Assembly (NCBI GenBank): GCA_024305405.1
Contig: JAKNDB010000070.1
Coordinates: forward strand, 1,213,501-1,277,500
Reading direction: 5' to 3'
From: Dirofilaria immitis
Taxonomy: Eukaryota; Nematoda; Chromadorea; Rhabditida; Onchocercidae
DNA length: 64,000 nt
Shown here: positions 25,741 to 40,268 of the stretch, piece after piece
How positions within the stretch are numbered: the first letter of the stretch is position 1
Layout: every line of letters begins with the position of its first letter
Notes under the pieces: generated by a model
Databases searched by the model: none
What the model saw: the letters and a program-made list of their open reading frames with translations, nothing else
Told to the model about the DNA's origin: nothing
Program-made: the position numbers and the translations under genes

Positions 25741-27319
25741 ATGCTTTCCGAATTGTTTGCCGAACTTATTATTGACTCGGATGATGATGATGTTGATGAT
25801 CATTCAAATCAAAATTATACTGATCCATATGGATATGTACCTTTAGATCGATCACCTAGATGGTTTCTTGATGATAATTTAGTTAGTTCCAAAAAATCTT
25901 CAACGTTATAACTTTATTTCATTTCTTTTTATCTTCATTTGTTTTAATTTCAGTATCGTAATAGTAATAGTGATGATATCAAGACTCGTGAAATTAGCCA
26001 GAATCGAGCTGCATTCGCTTATCTGCAACGCGATTACATTACTGCAATGGATGTATGTTGTCGTATTGCCATATTAAATCATATAAATAAGTTATGGAAA
26101 AAGCCTTCGTATTTATCGGCCTTTCTTGAATAGTGTGAAAATAAAACTGTCTATTCTTCTTGATATAACTGACTTATCACTTAATGCTTTATCAGTTCAT
26201 AGTATTACAGAAAGATATCCAAGAAATCGATCTTTTCAGATTTATCTGCATTTGTTGGAAAATGAAACCAAAAATGGCAATAATAGCAACTCTGTTTTTG
26301 CTTTAATTGATTCTGTTATCCGTTGCGGCTTGAAGGTAAACTTCTCTAATCCATTTTATGAATCTTATTTCTTTTATCACTGGCATTTATAATGCTTACT
26401 TGTGATAGAATTTAAAAAAAAATCATTCTAGATTGCTCCAATAAATGGGCCTCAATTATTCTTATTACTTGAAGAACTACATGCATTAGTATCAACATAT
26501 GATGAGCAGTTACAGTACTGGACAGAAAGTCTGGAGGTATGTTTCACATTATTGTTCCCTTAACTTTTTTTTTTTAAAGAAAACTGAAATTTGGAATCAT
26601 GCAGTCCAGGAGAAAAGAGAACAGGAAATTTTAGGTGTATTTCGCTACTGGTACAAATAATAACAATTATTTACGGAATGCAATTTTATTATGTGCAAGT
26701 GTTGATTTGCCAGAATTTTGGATTTCAATTTCAAAAAATGCTCCAGTACTTTCTTTTCTTATTTTTATATTTGTATAATTTGATAAGAGATGATTAACGA
26801 ATGAATGGGAAACCTATAATCTTAAATCAATGGCAATATTTGCAGAATTTCTGTGTAAATCTCCGAATCGGATCATTATATCGCGCTATTTACATCTTGG
26901 AAAAACTATTGCCATCCAAATCTGGTTGTTACAATTCTCATGATTTAAAACTAATGAAAAAGGAACTCCAAGATCTTTGTAACAACGAGAAGGTAAGCCT
27001 CCTCCCGTTTAATCTTAGTCTATTCATGTTCTAAAAAATTAGAATTCCTTCCTATTTTCATATATAACATTTTTTTTTGGAGTCCCACTCTTCCGTATTT
27101 TATTTCCAGTTAACTGAAGCAAGAGCAGCCGTCTGCACTGATCTTGCAGGGAGCGAAAAGGCTAGGCCAGTAGAAGTTAACCGTCCTTCGCATTGCAAAA
27201 ATATTCTGAAGGACAAAAAAGCTGAAGACATTGTGATACTTGAATTCATTCATCATTTTTATTGGCTATTTATTGATGTGAACCACCAGATAATTAATGC
27301 CATGCTGGAAATATCATAA
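25741..27319 (+). CDS. C8orf76-like helical-repeat protein
   Basis: Predicted helical (TPR-like) protein of unknown biochemical role; similarity to vertebrate C8orf76 is suggested by SPRWFLDDN followed by SDDIKTREI and FAYLQRDYITAMD, which resemble the PQWFYEE, SDDV and LAYRRQEYQKAL pieces of that family. Exons: 25741-25881; 25954 to about 26089; about 26134-26335; 26432-26536; 26610-26636 (a 27-base micro-exon, tentative); 26846-26992; 27110-27319 with stop TAA. Between the second and third exon the frame changes: a 43-base intron (GTTATG...AATAG) restores it in phase, or the sequence has an indel there. The protein starts with an acidic stretch (IDSDDDDVDDH). Nothing catalytic is visible. 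Its position directly behind COA4 suggests co-transcription. Confidence 0.6.
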
Positions 27320-27841
27320 AATAGTGCCCGAATCTTTCGGAAATCGTTATTTTCGATAAAATTTCTATCAAATACAATAGTTCTGTACCATCAGTGAACA
27401 CCGTTATTTTTATCGGACAAGGAAAAATCGGAAACAAATTAAAAAGCTTGAAAACCTGTAAAATAAAGTGTACAATAATTACACATAGAAAGTCGAAGCA
27501 AAAGCAACTGACATAATACATATTTAAAAAAGAAAAAGGAAATCATGGTAACAAGTCATTGCACAACGTTATCACTTATAGGTGATTGCACAAACAGTTC
27601 ATCTTTTTCCTATGCTCCTTGTCGCGTTGTTCTTAAAAAAATTTTAATGCTAAAGTAAAAGTAAAGTAAAAACTATAGTTGTGACAAAGATTATGAAAAA
27701 CACTTATATCTCAGCTTTTAGTAATAATTTTCCCAGCTACATTCCACAACTTAAAGTAACTTGCATTTTACATTTTTTAGAGCATTTAATGAAGTGGATT
27801 ACTACATGAATTCCGAATCAACAGAAAGGAAATAAAAAACC
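27320..27841. other. Short tail-to-tail intergenic region
   Basis: The 3' ends of the C8orf76-like gene (plus) and ARID4 (minus) face each other here. It includes the sequence GGTGATTGCACA near 27580, resembling one end of the inverted-repeat element at 9501-9667, but no matching second end was found. No gene. Confidence 0.45.
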
Positions 27842-30800
27842 TCAATATTTACAAAATGCTTTCGAGCATGAGTTTTGCTCTTGAACTATACTAAAACAAA
27901 AAAATGAATGCATTACTTCTTTTTCAAGTGTTTTTCGCCAACGACGATCTAAACGTGCTTGATCTATGCGGATACTGTGATATATATCTCTGAGTTCTTG
28001 CATACGTTCCTGGTAACTGTTTACTAGCGCTTCTCCAGTTAAATCTTCGTCTGTAATAACACCAACAATATCTGCATAAATTATCTGGATTTCAGATTTT
28101 ACATTCTATGTTTCTATAATCAAATTAGATTCAATAAATCTATAGAGTGACTCCACCAATAATCGGTTATGCATTTTATTAAAAATGTCGAAAGCAATAT
28201 AAAAACTTCTATCAAATTTCTATAAGAAAAATCCAAATTTTTTATTAAAAAATTCAAACCAATTGGTTCCAAATTTAGTTCTTTTTCAGCATATAGCATA
28301 GCCCCTTCTAATTCCACTTTTTGTTGCATACGTACTTTCAAAGCGTGCCAACTATCCCTTACGTTTGGCAAACCTATAAAACTAACCATAATCATATAAA
28401 TGCAATAAAGACTGAATACAAGATGCAACAACTCTTTCTAAAAGATTTATTTAAAATCTAGATTTCCCAGAATTCATTCTAAAACAAAATTTGGTGTTTT
28501 ATTAAAATGTCTGCACAGACTTCGCCTGTAAAATATACACTATTAAGCAATTACAGGAAACATACTTTCATCATCACTTGACGAACATTCCTCACTTTCT
28601 TTACTTCGCTCTTCACTATTTATTTGTTTGAATCCTCCTTTACCCATGCCTTTACGTTCGGCCAATGTATTTGATGCATTTCTACCAATTTTCTTCTTTT
28701 TCATTCCACGACCACGTTGTTTAAGTCCCAAAGACATCGGCGGATGCCAAACTAAAAATTTATGCATACTTATTTTCGATGTTATACTATTAAAGAACAT
28801 TTGATTTCCTTAGCCTTACATTACCAAATCAAGCCTCAGAAATTATCACGATGAAAAGTAATGCTCGTAAGATAACATAAATGAGGCACCCAAATACTGA
28901 TTTGCAAACTAAAATTCAAAAATAGTCAAAATCCAGAATATCTAGGAATTCTGATTCATGAAGAAAAAGGATGGAATAAAAATGATTATTAATTCACATC
29001 ATTAAACAATTCCTGGGAGTATTTCAAGTCAAGATGCCGGAATTGTCTAAAGTTGAATTAAGTCCCACAAAATCAGCACGAGCAATCTATCGTTGTAAGT
29101 TATTAATGTAAGTCACCTTCATCATCACATTCTTTTGAAACTATATCTTCTGTCACAGCCTCTGATTCCAACGAAACCTCTTTACATGATGGAGCTACTT
29201 TTTGAATCAGATCCTCAGCGGGTGCTGAAATAAAGCAAAATAATATATTCTTTTGTATTGTTTCATATCCAAACTATAAGCACATTAATTTAATGGAATT
29301 TTGAATGCATACAAAAACATAATAATCCCTACTATAGCTATATCAAAAAAAGAAAAAAGAAAAAAAGGGGAAAAAAACATAGACGTACAAATATGCTGCA
29401 CTTCAATAATTCCTTTTGCTTGGCGTCAACATATTCATTTAAATCCATCTCACTACTTTTTGTAAGAATCATCAGTTTTGCTTGTCTCTCACTTTCATCC
29501 TATAAAGTAAAATATTGATATTCAAAAAAAGAGTTAAATTTTTTGTTCACAAAAATCTTCAACTAAGGCTATTAGATGCATAATTAACTAACAGTAAGGC
29601 GCATACATTGGAAACTCCGCTATACTATATCATCAAATTTTTAATCAAAACTATATGAATTTAATGTCCTTCAAATGCACAAATTCATCATTCATTGTCT
29701 TTTGAATAATTTCGCAAATGATAAAACAAAATAAATTAAAGTTCGTAATATTATATATTGTTCAGGAACTCAAAGTCTAAAAAATTTGCACTCTTCTGTT
29801 ACACTATATTTTCAAATCGAACTGGTAACAAAAACATACAAGCATCAAAGAAAATCATTTTAAATATTCGACGGAAAAAACACATTCAAAAACCAACTGC
29901 ATGTTGTTCTTTCTCTTCCGCAAAAACTGTTGCACGGTTGAATGAATTGTCATCACTTCCAACTGCAAAAAAATTTAAGCATATATAGCATGTCTTGTAC
30001 TTATTACAGATGAAATTATCAATCTATAGTGACATTTGTTCGGCATCCTCAAACAAAAATAACCTGCTACTTCACTGAATGACTGTTCATCGTTTCCAGA
30101 CTTCACTATGTCTCCAGCGTCAATCTGTTTAGTGCCATTTACTTCATCTAGTGCCAATACATGATCAGCTTCGGCTCCTGTTAGTGTAACTGCTCAAATA
30201 TATTTTAGTAATTTAAGTAACATATCAAAATGACAACTAAATTCTAAAAATCTTCATTATAAAGCATAATACGTTATGGAAATGAGATACAAAGAAAACC
30301 AACTTTTTGCAAATCACTCTCAGAAGTTGATTCTACAGAAATAATAACTGGTGCATTTGTCGAATGTTCTAAAAGATCTGCAGCAGATGAATGATTATCT
30401 GACACTGTTCTACGACGTTTGAAATTTGAGTTCGCTTCAGGTAGCTTTTTCTATAATTGTTAAATTTCGATTTCTATTCAGTAATGCACAATAATAAGAA
30501 AGACATTGAGAAAATAATGTGCTTTACAAAATAAAAAAAAAAAAAACACATCAAAATGCTAACCTCATCAATACCACCACTAAGAAACACTGTAGTCGAT
30601 ATAAGTTCACTGATGAAAGAATGTGGTGATGTTTCAGAAACTGAAGCTTCTTCCGGCAAACGTTTCAGCTAAATTATTAATATGAAAAGCATATACTTAT
30701 GACTTTTAAATACACAATCATAAACTTTTTTGATACAATTTGTTATTTATTCTTCGTTGAACACTGTCATTCTTCTCCATAAACATTGCCAGTCTTCATA

Positions 30801-33800
30801 TTCCTATTCACTACCATTAATAATGCAAAGTTTTTTGACCATTATTTTTTAAATTAGTTTTAAAAGACATACAATAATTTCCGCATCAGATTCTGTTAGA
30901 AAATTGGCGCTCGTCAGATTGACAGCATTCTGCTTCAGTGAGTCATCCGGTGCTTTTAATACTGTTGAGTCAGTTGTTGTCAATGAAACCTTCTGCTAAT
31001 TTTCATAAATTAAAAAAGTTAGGACTATGACTTTATAAAACATTTTTAAATTTCACAGATATAGTATCATGAAATGTATTCAAAAATCAAACAGAAATAA
31101 CTGATAATAGAGAAACTTACCAACACTTTTTTACTTTCTTTCCGAGAACGTAGTAGAACGTGAACGAGCCTCTGGATGTATAATATGTTCATGAGTGTGT
31201 GATAGTCGCCGAGGTCTATAAACAACAATACATTTTAGAAATGAAATTAAATGAAGCGAACAAATATGTGTTTTCTATAGCTTTTGAAGGAATTGTAATA
31301 TCTAATTAAATTAGATTTCAACAAATTTCATATTAAAATCCAAAACTAAATCATAAATTAAAATTTTCTTGAATAAGAAAGATACTTTCTGCCATATCAT
31401 ATTTGATTAAAACAGTTTTCCTTAATCCTTTTTCAAATCATTATTATGATATACAAAAATTTCCACAATACATAATTCTATTTGCTATTTCCTTCCTTGA
31501 ACTCCTATCTGAAATGTTACAGTTTTTTTCTTAATCATCTCACTTTTAGCTTCAAATAGCGATGATCTATATATTGTTCCCTCGATTTATTAAAATAATT
31601 TGTTCAAAGTCATTAAAAAATAAGTGACAATCCGTTTTACTAACCTCATTCCACTACTGCATACTTCCGTTGCCAAAAGTTTCGACGGATCAACAGAAGA
31701 ACGCCATGCTACCGCTGCTTCAAGAGTTGGAGCACTTAGTTTATCAGATGCAATCGACAAAAACTGTTCTTCCGATAGTTTTTGGTCCTGAAAATTAGAC
31801 TGAATTTAAATATACAAATTACATTCATTTCTTACTGTAATGTTTCTAACCAAACAGATGAATTTGGAATTACTGTAAAGAACTTGAAACGCTAACTTTT
31901 TCATGCACTTTAATTTTGATTAACTCGACCCACTCATCATATCGAGAATTCCATCCAAGATAATGTACGCAACATGTCATTTCTCGGAGAATACCTTCTA
32001 GCCGATCATTTAAACGGGCTGAAGCTTTTGTCAGTGCTTCTTTTCGTTCTTTTTCATCGCATTCTATTGACTCATTGATAGCTTTGCATCTTAAAATTTT
32101 CATTTGAGTTTACTGTTAAAAAAGTACGGAATAATCTGAATCAAGAGATAGATATCTGATATCATTCACATCATATACTCTATTAAGTAAGTAGAAATGA
32201 GTTTAGCTACTGATATTATATCCAGTTGTTTTCGCTAATCATTTTTCAAATGTGGAACAGGCAGCAAACCTCGCTTCGAAATCCATCATCGAAGAGAGAA
32301 CATCGCCATGTGAAATTTTTCCCACCGTAATTACTCTTGCATCATACCACTGACCATGATGATAAGCTTTCACATTTTGACCCATATAAAAATTTGTCAA
32401 GCTATAATGTTTTTGCATGATCACTGACAAAATGACATGCAAACAAATTAGATCCAAACATTGTTAGAGTATCCATCATGATTATATCAGACAAATATTC
32501 ATCAGTTTTTGTTAAACTGTCATCAAAAAAAGAAACAACAAAAAATGAAAAAGCTTAAAAATAATAAAGCTCACACTGTAGCAGGAGAGCAGTTAAACCA
32601 CGGTACACCTTCCTTCGTTTTTTCTTTCCTAAGTACTTGGGCAATATCTGAATCTTTTCCTATAATATTTCCATCACGCTTGCCTGCCGATAATTCTTTT
32701 TGGTCAACAGAAAAATGAGCTCCTGTAGTGGCTAACTTCCGGGCTTCTTTTAAGCGCATTTGTCGAATGTGTGCTAGAAAATGAGAACTATAATATTAAA
32801 AAGTTATATACTTAAAAAGAATATCATTTCCAGGGTGCTCGCTTCGAAATAAGAGGAAACTTCAGAAAATCTCCATAACTGCGCAACAGTTAACTTTTTC
32901 TAAACATTCTAATGAGGACAGTAAACAAACCTTCATCATCACTTCCGCTAACTCCTTGATCGACATTTGAAGTTGTTGAAACAATACTTGGAGATTTTCG
33001 TTTGGTATAACCTTCAGAAGATGACTTCTTTCCGAATTATTGATCTTAAATTCCGTAAGAAAATGAAAAATAATGGAGGAAACATCAAAAAAAGTATCTA
33101 CAAAATAGTCACAGCAGAATAATGAACTACAATGTACCTTTAATACTTTCGCCCGTTTATCGACATCGAAAGTTTTTAAGTCAAGCTGCTGCTCATCTCT
33201 ATAATAAAAATAGTTAATTCAACTGAAAAAAAAATTCAGTAAAAATTTCAAAATAAACTAAACTGAATAACAGACGATAAAATTTCCTATTATCAAAAAT
33301 TATAACTATCTTTTATGACAATGAAGCTCAATTTCTAAAATTAAAACCAGGAATAATAAAATCAATTTTAAACAAGTAATATGAATTAAGCATGTTTAGC
33401 GTCCCTTGTTTAATTTTGAAGAATTAAACTGGTACGAACTTAATTGCATCCTTCTCATTATCCTTTTTGTTTAAACTTCGATGTTTAACTTTGAATGATT
33501 CCTTCTCAGTCTTAAAAGTTCCTTTTCTTTGGTACTTTCGATCGTTCCACTATCGCTTACACTTTCTTTATCCTGTTCTTCTTCATCTTTCGTTTTGGAC
33601 TTTATTTTACTGTCAGGTGACAAGCAAAGTAACGATGTTGGACTTTGCGAAGATGTGGATGGTACGCTAGAAAAAAATGAGGATTGGTTAATATGCCTAA
33701 TTATTACATCGCTTTTTTTAAATCTTTTCTAAAATTAAACTGAATAATCAACTTATTTGCTATTCAGTTTATCTTATTTTTATCAACAAAATTCGAGGAA

Positions 33801-36800
33801 ACAAATCGCTTATCAGAATAATTGTTTTGATCAACAAATAAAGAGCTTATGCACATGACGCTTGACTGCAACAACGAATATTTGTTTAAAGATTTCGGAA
33901 TCATGTCTATCGAACTTCAATATTTTTATTCTCATTCTCACATCTAGACAATAACAGAGAATGAAAATAATTTTCTTTTGGAGAATAAAAATGTATTTTA
34001 AAAATAAAAAAATTGCACTCTAATAAATAAAGTTGCAAATAACATACCCTTTTGTTTTATCATCATCTTCACTGACATCAGATTTCGTCACATTTCGCTC
34101 ATCCTTTTTAATCTTTTCTCTTTTCGTACGTGGCATGATGTCATCTTTTTCTCGTTTCGTTATTTTGCCCTTAATTGCACTTTCTTTTTGCCCTTTTTCT
34201 TTTTCTTTGTTGCTACCGACGCCCATTTTCTTCGTTGCAGCTGCAAAATAATGATTACTTAATAAAAATATTTGCACAATTTTACAGAAAAACAATTCAC
34301 CAGTGCCAATAAATCCAAACCTGTATATTGTGGCGGTCCAACAAACGATTTGGACGTTCACTACGGCTTGAAGTTGATGGTGTAGGAGTAGATAACCAGC
34401 TCGAAATACCCAAATTGCGGTAAAATGAATTAAAATGATCCAAATACCTGGAATAAACTTAAGCTGAGACCGGTAAAAATCAATTTCATATTTTTCTTTT
34501 ATAGGGAAATGATTATTTACCTCGAATAAGCATTTTTAACAGTAACCGATGTTGCCCCTGGACATCCCTCCAAATGCATCTTTCGTAAAATCAACTTCCA
34601 CTGATTGTTTTCGGTGACACGTTTTTTGCCGCCATATCGCTGAACCATATTGTATAATCGAAACATGTCTATGTCTTTTCCACCAAGTATTGGGGCTCGG
34701 TTAATTGGAGTTCCTGCAAAAACGATTTAGTCGAATATGATAAAATTTCAGCTGATGTTAATAAATATTTCATTATCAGCAAATATTTGGCTTTAAAAAA
34801 ATTTTTTTTAGATTTAAAAATGCGATCTAATTCTACAACGCTCTTATAATCTCAATTCTAGTTTGGAAAACGCTGAGTAAAATCTCAAGTATCTGAAATT
34901 CAATAAAATATGCAAAAATAAAGACCTCTTTCTTCATGGAACTTATATAACTGGGCAGTGAACTGATCTCTTTCTTCGCCATATTCTTCATCGCTGGTGT
35001 TATCACTCTCTGAAGTGCTACTTTCAGCAGAGCTGAAAAAATAATTCAGTAAAAATCAGTGAATGTAATAATGCTCATGAAATATCAATCATTATATTTG
35101 GGCAGAAATTAATGTACGTTTTCTTCTCAATTTCACGTTTTGCTTTTCCGGAAACTTTTTTGATCAATCGAAGAAGATCTGTATTCGCGTTTCTTGGATC
35201 GTGCATCATCATCATAAATTTGTGATCTTTCCCATCCTGCCGGAAAGATTTCTGAAAAGCATTTTCCATTAATTTTGCAAATTATATAAACAAAAATATT
35301 AATTTCGCAATATGTCAATTTACTCGCCTTTTTCAATGAAAGCAACAGCTCGATCCATAGCAGCTTTAGGCGATGATTCAGCGAACTTGAAAATTGAAGT
35401 ACCTGGGGAAGACAATTTATTCACCGAACAAGTAAAGCTAAAAATAAATTGATTTGATACTTAGAAAGATAAACTAACTGTTGATTTTTCTAAAAAAATC
35501 CGATCTATAAACATGAGCATGATCACCACGAATGTTCCGAATTAAACTAAATTCAAGCCATCGAAAATAAAATTCTCCAGTTAATTGATAGTATGCGGCA
35601 AAAATATGACTGGAACTATTCCAACCAGGTCTAGATAAATGGTAGAAACTATTTCAGTCGAGCAAACACTGTTCAATCCATTCTTGGATTAGACAGTCGA
35701 TTATTTTGACCAATCATTTTTTGTAAACAATTTTACAGTAGTATTATCAATTCACTTCTAATATTCTCATAGAATACTAATTAAAATAGAATTTTTTCTT
35801 CGGATGATCGTTTAATTTTTTCGATATTTGAACATACTATTTTGAATCCTTGAAGCTTCGCAACAACACGTCGTTCTTGCCAATATTTACATTTCCCTTT
35901 GTTGCAGCTTTAAACGGTACTTCCGCAACAACAACCGCCGGTGTCCATTTACCCTTACGTGTAGTATCCTCATATACTGCGACAACACTGCCAACCTTAT
36001 ACAGCTGAATTGAAAAAGTTTCTATATTAGCGACACTCAATGATTTTGAAAAAAATTCATAAAATGTTGCAAATACTATCAACTTTTTTGAATTTTCGGT
36101 CGCCAACTGAGTGAAAGGAACTTTGAAAAATTTTGCATTAATATTATTATACTTTATCAGAGAAAAAGCAAAAATCCTACCTTTTTCGTATCATCAATAT
36201 CTCTTGATCTTTTCTTAGTCGTCGGCTCCACTTCTTTCTCTCGAAGTCCTTGTCGTTTCCGTTCACTTTTCCGACTTGAGCTACTGCTAATTATCATGTC
36301 CATCTTTTTATCACTCGTATGGGACTTATCATCATCATTATCATCACTACTGCAATGCTTTTTCGTGCATGTATTCTTCCTTTTTCCTTATCTGTATCGT
36401 CAATGTCGTCATCGTCATCATTATTATAACCACCATCATTATTATCATCAACATAATTGTTCTCATCTTTATCATAATTATCACCATCATCATCTTCACC
36501 TAACCTACGCCTACCACCAGTGCTACTTGATTCTTTGATACGTTTTAACGCATCAGTGGCAACTGCTGCTGCATAACGCTTTTACGTGTTCGTGCAATAG
36601 ATTTGGTGAGAATCTTATCGGCAATCATGCGTGAAACTGACGGTTTCGGTAAGCGTACGAAACGACGTATCTTCGAACTTTCCGAACCATTGCCATCATC
36701 ATCATTATTATCATTGTCATCTTCATCATCACCATTTTTCAAATCACGATCACTATCACTCTGTCTACTGAATGATGTGAACTCCCTCCGCGTACTGCGC

Positions 36801-39800
36801 AAACGCCTTGGAACTGATTTTGATGTTAGTCGGCGTGTACGGAGTGTACGACTTGACTGTATAGGAACGGTTATAGTTTCACTGATGCTATTACTGGTGC
36901 CAGATAGGGTAGTGCTAGAAGTAATACTTTCGAGTGTCGAACCATCTTCGCTGGACGTTGCATCATCACCATGTTCCCTGCCATCTCCCTTATATCCAGC
37001 GTTTGCTGATGTTGACTGCTGTCGTTGCTTTTTGATTGTTCCAAATTTCTCCTATGCATAAAATTTATTTACATAAAACTTAAGGTGCAGTAGCATGCTG
37101 CATGCGCGAAGTGCATGTTGACTAAACAAGATGCATGTCTGTTTTTATAGTGCATATTATTGTTAACACACTTTTAATCTTCGTAAAAGATATATTAATG
37201 TCGCGTTCTTTTTGTTCGGAAAAAATTAAAACAAAAAGTCTCTTTATACACTACTATGAAAATTTCTGTTACTTCAGATGGAATATATACAATGCATACT
37301 AGAGAGAACATTTCCAATAATTCAATGATATGATGAGCCATTTCGCAAAATACGATGAATGAACTAAATCGCTAGATAAATTATGCCGCAACAAATCCTT
37401 GAGAATACACGAAATGATATGTCATTTACATGTCTTAGACATCTAAGTGATAAAAAAAGAAATATTTCAAAGAGCGAAAGTACTTAAGGTGATCATCGAA
37501 CTCTTAAAAACTAATAATATGCTGAAGAAAACTTTGTTATAATCACAACGATGACTTTCTTCATAAATCATTCTGCGCATATGTCGTCTCATTATCTATT
37601 TGTTCTACTCTTTCAACAAACAACCATACATTCATTCTACAGACGAATGATAGAGAACTAATGTTTACTTCCGATATTTGCAAATGAGAAATGATGCAAT
37701 AAATGTATGTCCCAAAAGGTTGTAGTATTGATAGTGATTCGGTAACAAGTTCACCGAGTCAAAACAAATACTCATTGTGCATCCGACGAAGAGAGTGCAA
37801 AAAAGAAAAAGCCTTACAAAAGTGAGAGAAAAGAGTAAAATCAGCTTTTGCAGAAAATACATAAACTTAAAATTTTATTGATCGAACGAAACAATGATAA
37901 GGAAGGGGAAAGGGTGGAGAAATGAATGAAATGATGTCCTTCAATTGTCCTAAAGCATAGAGAAAGAGAGGAAGAGGACCAGAGAGAGAAGGAAATGACT
38001 GACTGTGTGATGGATATTCTCGAATGAAATAATCATTTTCTTCCAGCATTACTATCTCTAGAATTTCATATTTATTATTATTTAACTATGTGATTGAATA
38101 AGGCAAAATTAAACTTCCCATTTTTGCTCTATTTTCGATTAAAAGAAAGAGATTTCAAAATATTGAGAAAAGGAAGGTGATGGCAGAGCTAACATAAATG
38201 AGAGAACTTCAGCAGAGCTAACATAAATGAGAGAACTTCACGGAAATAGACATAGAGAAAATCTTTCTTATTGCGGACAATTATGATATATGTTAGTAAT
38301 AAAGAAGAGTTAAACTAATTTTATCGTTATAGAAGTACGACAATAAAAATCCGAAGTACAACAATATAAAACATCTTAGGATGAATGTTAAGCAACATTA
38401 AGAGATATGATTGGCATATGTCCTTGACAGAATTCAACATTTAACACAATTTATAGATGACTGTCTTCCCAATAATTTTCTATTTGATTTTTATCTCTTT
38501 CTTTAGGGTAAATCAGCTGGGATGTAACATCCTTGAACTTGAACTGACAACTATTCTACACATTGCAATTATTTCAAAGAAACCAAATGGTATCTGCTAT
38601 ATTTACGCTTTGGACGAAAGATGTAACAAGTGTGCCAAAGATGATGATTGCTATATAATGAGTACAGGTTTATAATGCTATGCTTTATCTCAGATTTTAA
38701 GTTTTTTTTTGTTATAATAACTGATGAAATATACGATGTAGTTATAAGTCAATTAATAATCTGTATTTGAATAAGACAAGCTAGTCAGGATACAACAAAA
38801 AAATCTCATTGATTAGAATTATAGCACAGCACAATCGGTTCATGCAGTGTTAATTGATTTCGCATCAATAAATTACTTTTTATATATTTAAAATTGATAG
38901 AAAAAACCTTTTTGTTTTCCTTTTCGATCATCAAGAACTACTGGACTACTGAATGACTCTGGTTTGTATAACGGCATTGCATCCAAATTGACATCTTCAT
39001 TAAAATGTTTCGCACCTTTTATGCATACCTGTGTGCGTCGCAACTGCCTTTCATCACCATCATTAAAAACTAAAAATTGCATCATCAGTAAAATAATGAT
39101 ATCGTTTCAGCTAAATTCAAAACTCGATTATTGTAATTTATTCATAAACATTAGAAATTGTAAACCGAAAATACGAATAATGGCAAAAATACTCACCAAC
39201 AACATATATACTGTTATCTTTAATATTCTGTATAACGCCTTTATAAGTAGCTTTTCCTTGAACAATTTCAACTTGTTGATTGACTTCTAATGAACCTTTT
39301 ATTTCGGTATGATCGGCAAATATAGTACCATAAGGTGGTGTTTTCAGCAAAATCTACAAATTAGTAACAGGTATATTTGCACCGTTCTTTTATTTTATTA
39401 ATTTTGGCTCATTAAATATGTTTGTATTTTTGTTCTAAAAGTAATGAAGAAGTTGAAAAAAGTATTTCCGTTTTACAAATGATACGTCAAAATTGATTAT
39501 GATTAAGTGATGTCCATCTTCATATAATTGAAGTTTCTATATATTTATATATTTCAATTCCACAATCTAAAATCCATTTCCGATTATATATGTATACCAA
39601 GAGATCGACGAAAAGTGATAGATTGATAGGGATCAATAAACAATAAAAACCAAAATATAACAACATACATACATATATATATATTCTTCTGTAGTAAAAA
39701 ATATTTAGAATTTAGTTCGTAGATATAAACATAAAAAGGATTTTCAAAAAATATGAGGCCTTAATTTTAAAATTAACGTTTCATGTAAAATATCTCATAT

Positions 39801-40268
39801 CATTAACTTACTTTACATTTCACAGATTTCGTCATACGCTTTACTTTAGCTTCACAAAATGCTCCTTTAAATTTCGCACTAACTTCAGTGCCAACATTTA
39901 AAAACGGAGGGTCATCCGACTGAAAAGACAAATTTTATTAACCAAGCACTTTATAGATATATCTACATGTTTATAAAGCTATCTAATCTTCATGAGAATT
40001 TTTTATAGACTATTCTTGATAGTAATTTCAAATCTGACATGATAAATTAGTTCAATAGTTCATTCAGTTTCCAGGATTTCAAAATGACTATTGTACATTT
40101 ATGCTCAAAAATCTATATTTGCTCCGATATTTCATATTATTTACGTTTAATTCCCTAACTCAAAAATAAATATGTTAAATTTGAAAGAGAAGATTTTGTT
40201 CATGAAGATTTGCACAAAACAGCAAATCAAATAATTTCAAAAATACGGTGTAAACAAATCACCTGCAT
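27842..40268 (-). CDS. ARID4A/ARID4B (RBBP1-family) homologue
   Basis: Chromatin adaptor; in vertebrates ARID4 proteins are subunits of the SIN3-HDAC repressor complex. About 25 exons with the family's domain order. Tudor region: 39919-39812 (DDPPFLNVGTEVSAKFKGAF), 39353-39197, 39069-38908 (FNDGDERQLRRTQVCIKGAK). A long acidic/Ser insert at 37051-36181. RBB1NT domain: 36004-35838 (GKWTPAVVVAEV, VLLRSFKDSK), then AMDRAVAFIEKG and IFPAGW near 35370-35220. ARID: about 34713-34525 and 34436-34322 (GGKDIDMFRLYNMVQRYGG, VKNAY). Chromo-barrel: about 32400-32250 (VKAYHHGQWYDARVI) and 32100-31905 (VHYLGWNSRYDEWVEL). C-terminus near 28060-27920 has YQERMQELRDIYHSIR, the conserved ARID4 tail. The proposed start is a two-codon exon ATGCAG at 40268-40263 that splices in phase to 39919; this is tentative. 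The end assumes read-through to the TGA at 27844-27842. Frame breaks near 36580, 36383 and 35160 look like missing A/T bases. Confidence 0.9.
37052..38907 (-). other. Intron of the ARID4 gene with a 30-bp tandem duplication
   Basis: About 1.9 kb between the Tudor exons and the acidic exon, with no supported exon. A 30-base unit containing GCAGAGCTAACATAAATGAG occurs twice in tandem near 38182-38240. Purine-rich blocks (AGAGAGAGGAAGAGGACCAG near 37960) are also present. The phase of the flanking exons (38908 donor, 37051 acceptor) does not match, so a small exon may be hidden here. Confidence 0.4.

Noticed and set aside
36603..37061. 152-codon plus-strand open frame, Ser/Leu-rich
   Set aside because: It is antisense to the acidic exon of ARID4; Ser runs are the complement of Asp/Asn codons.
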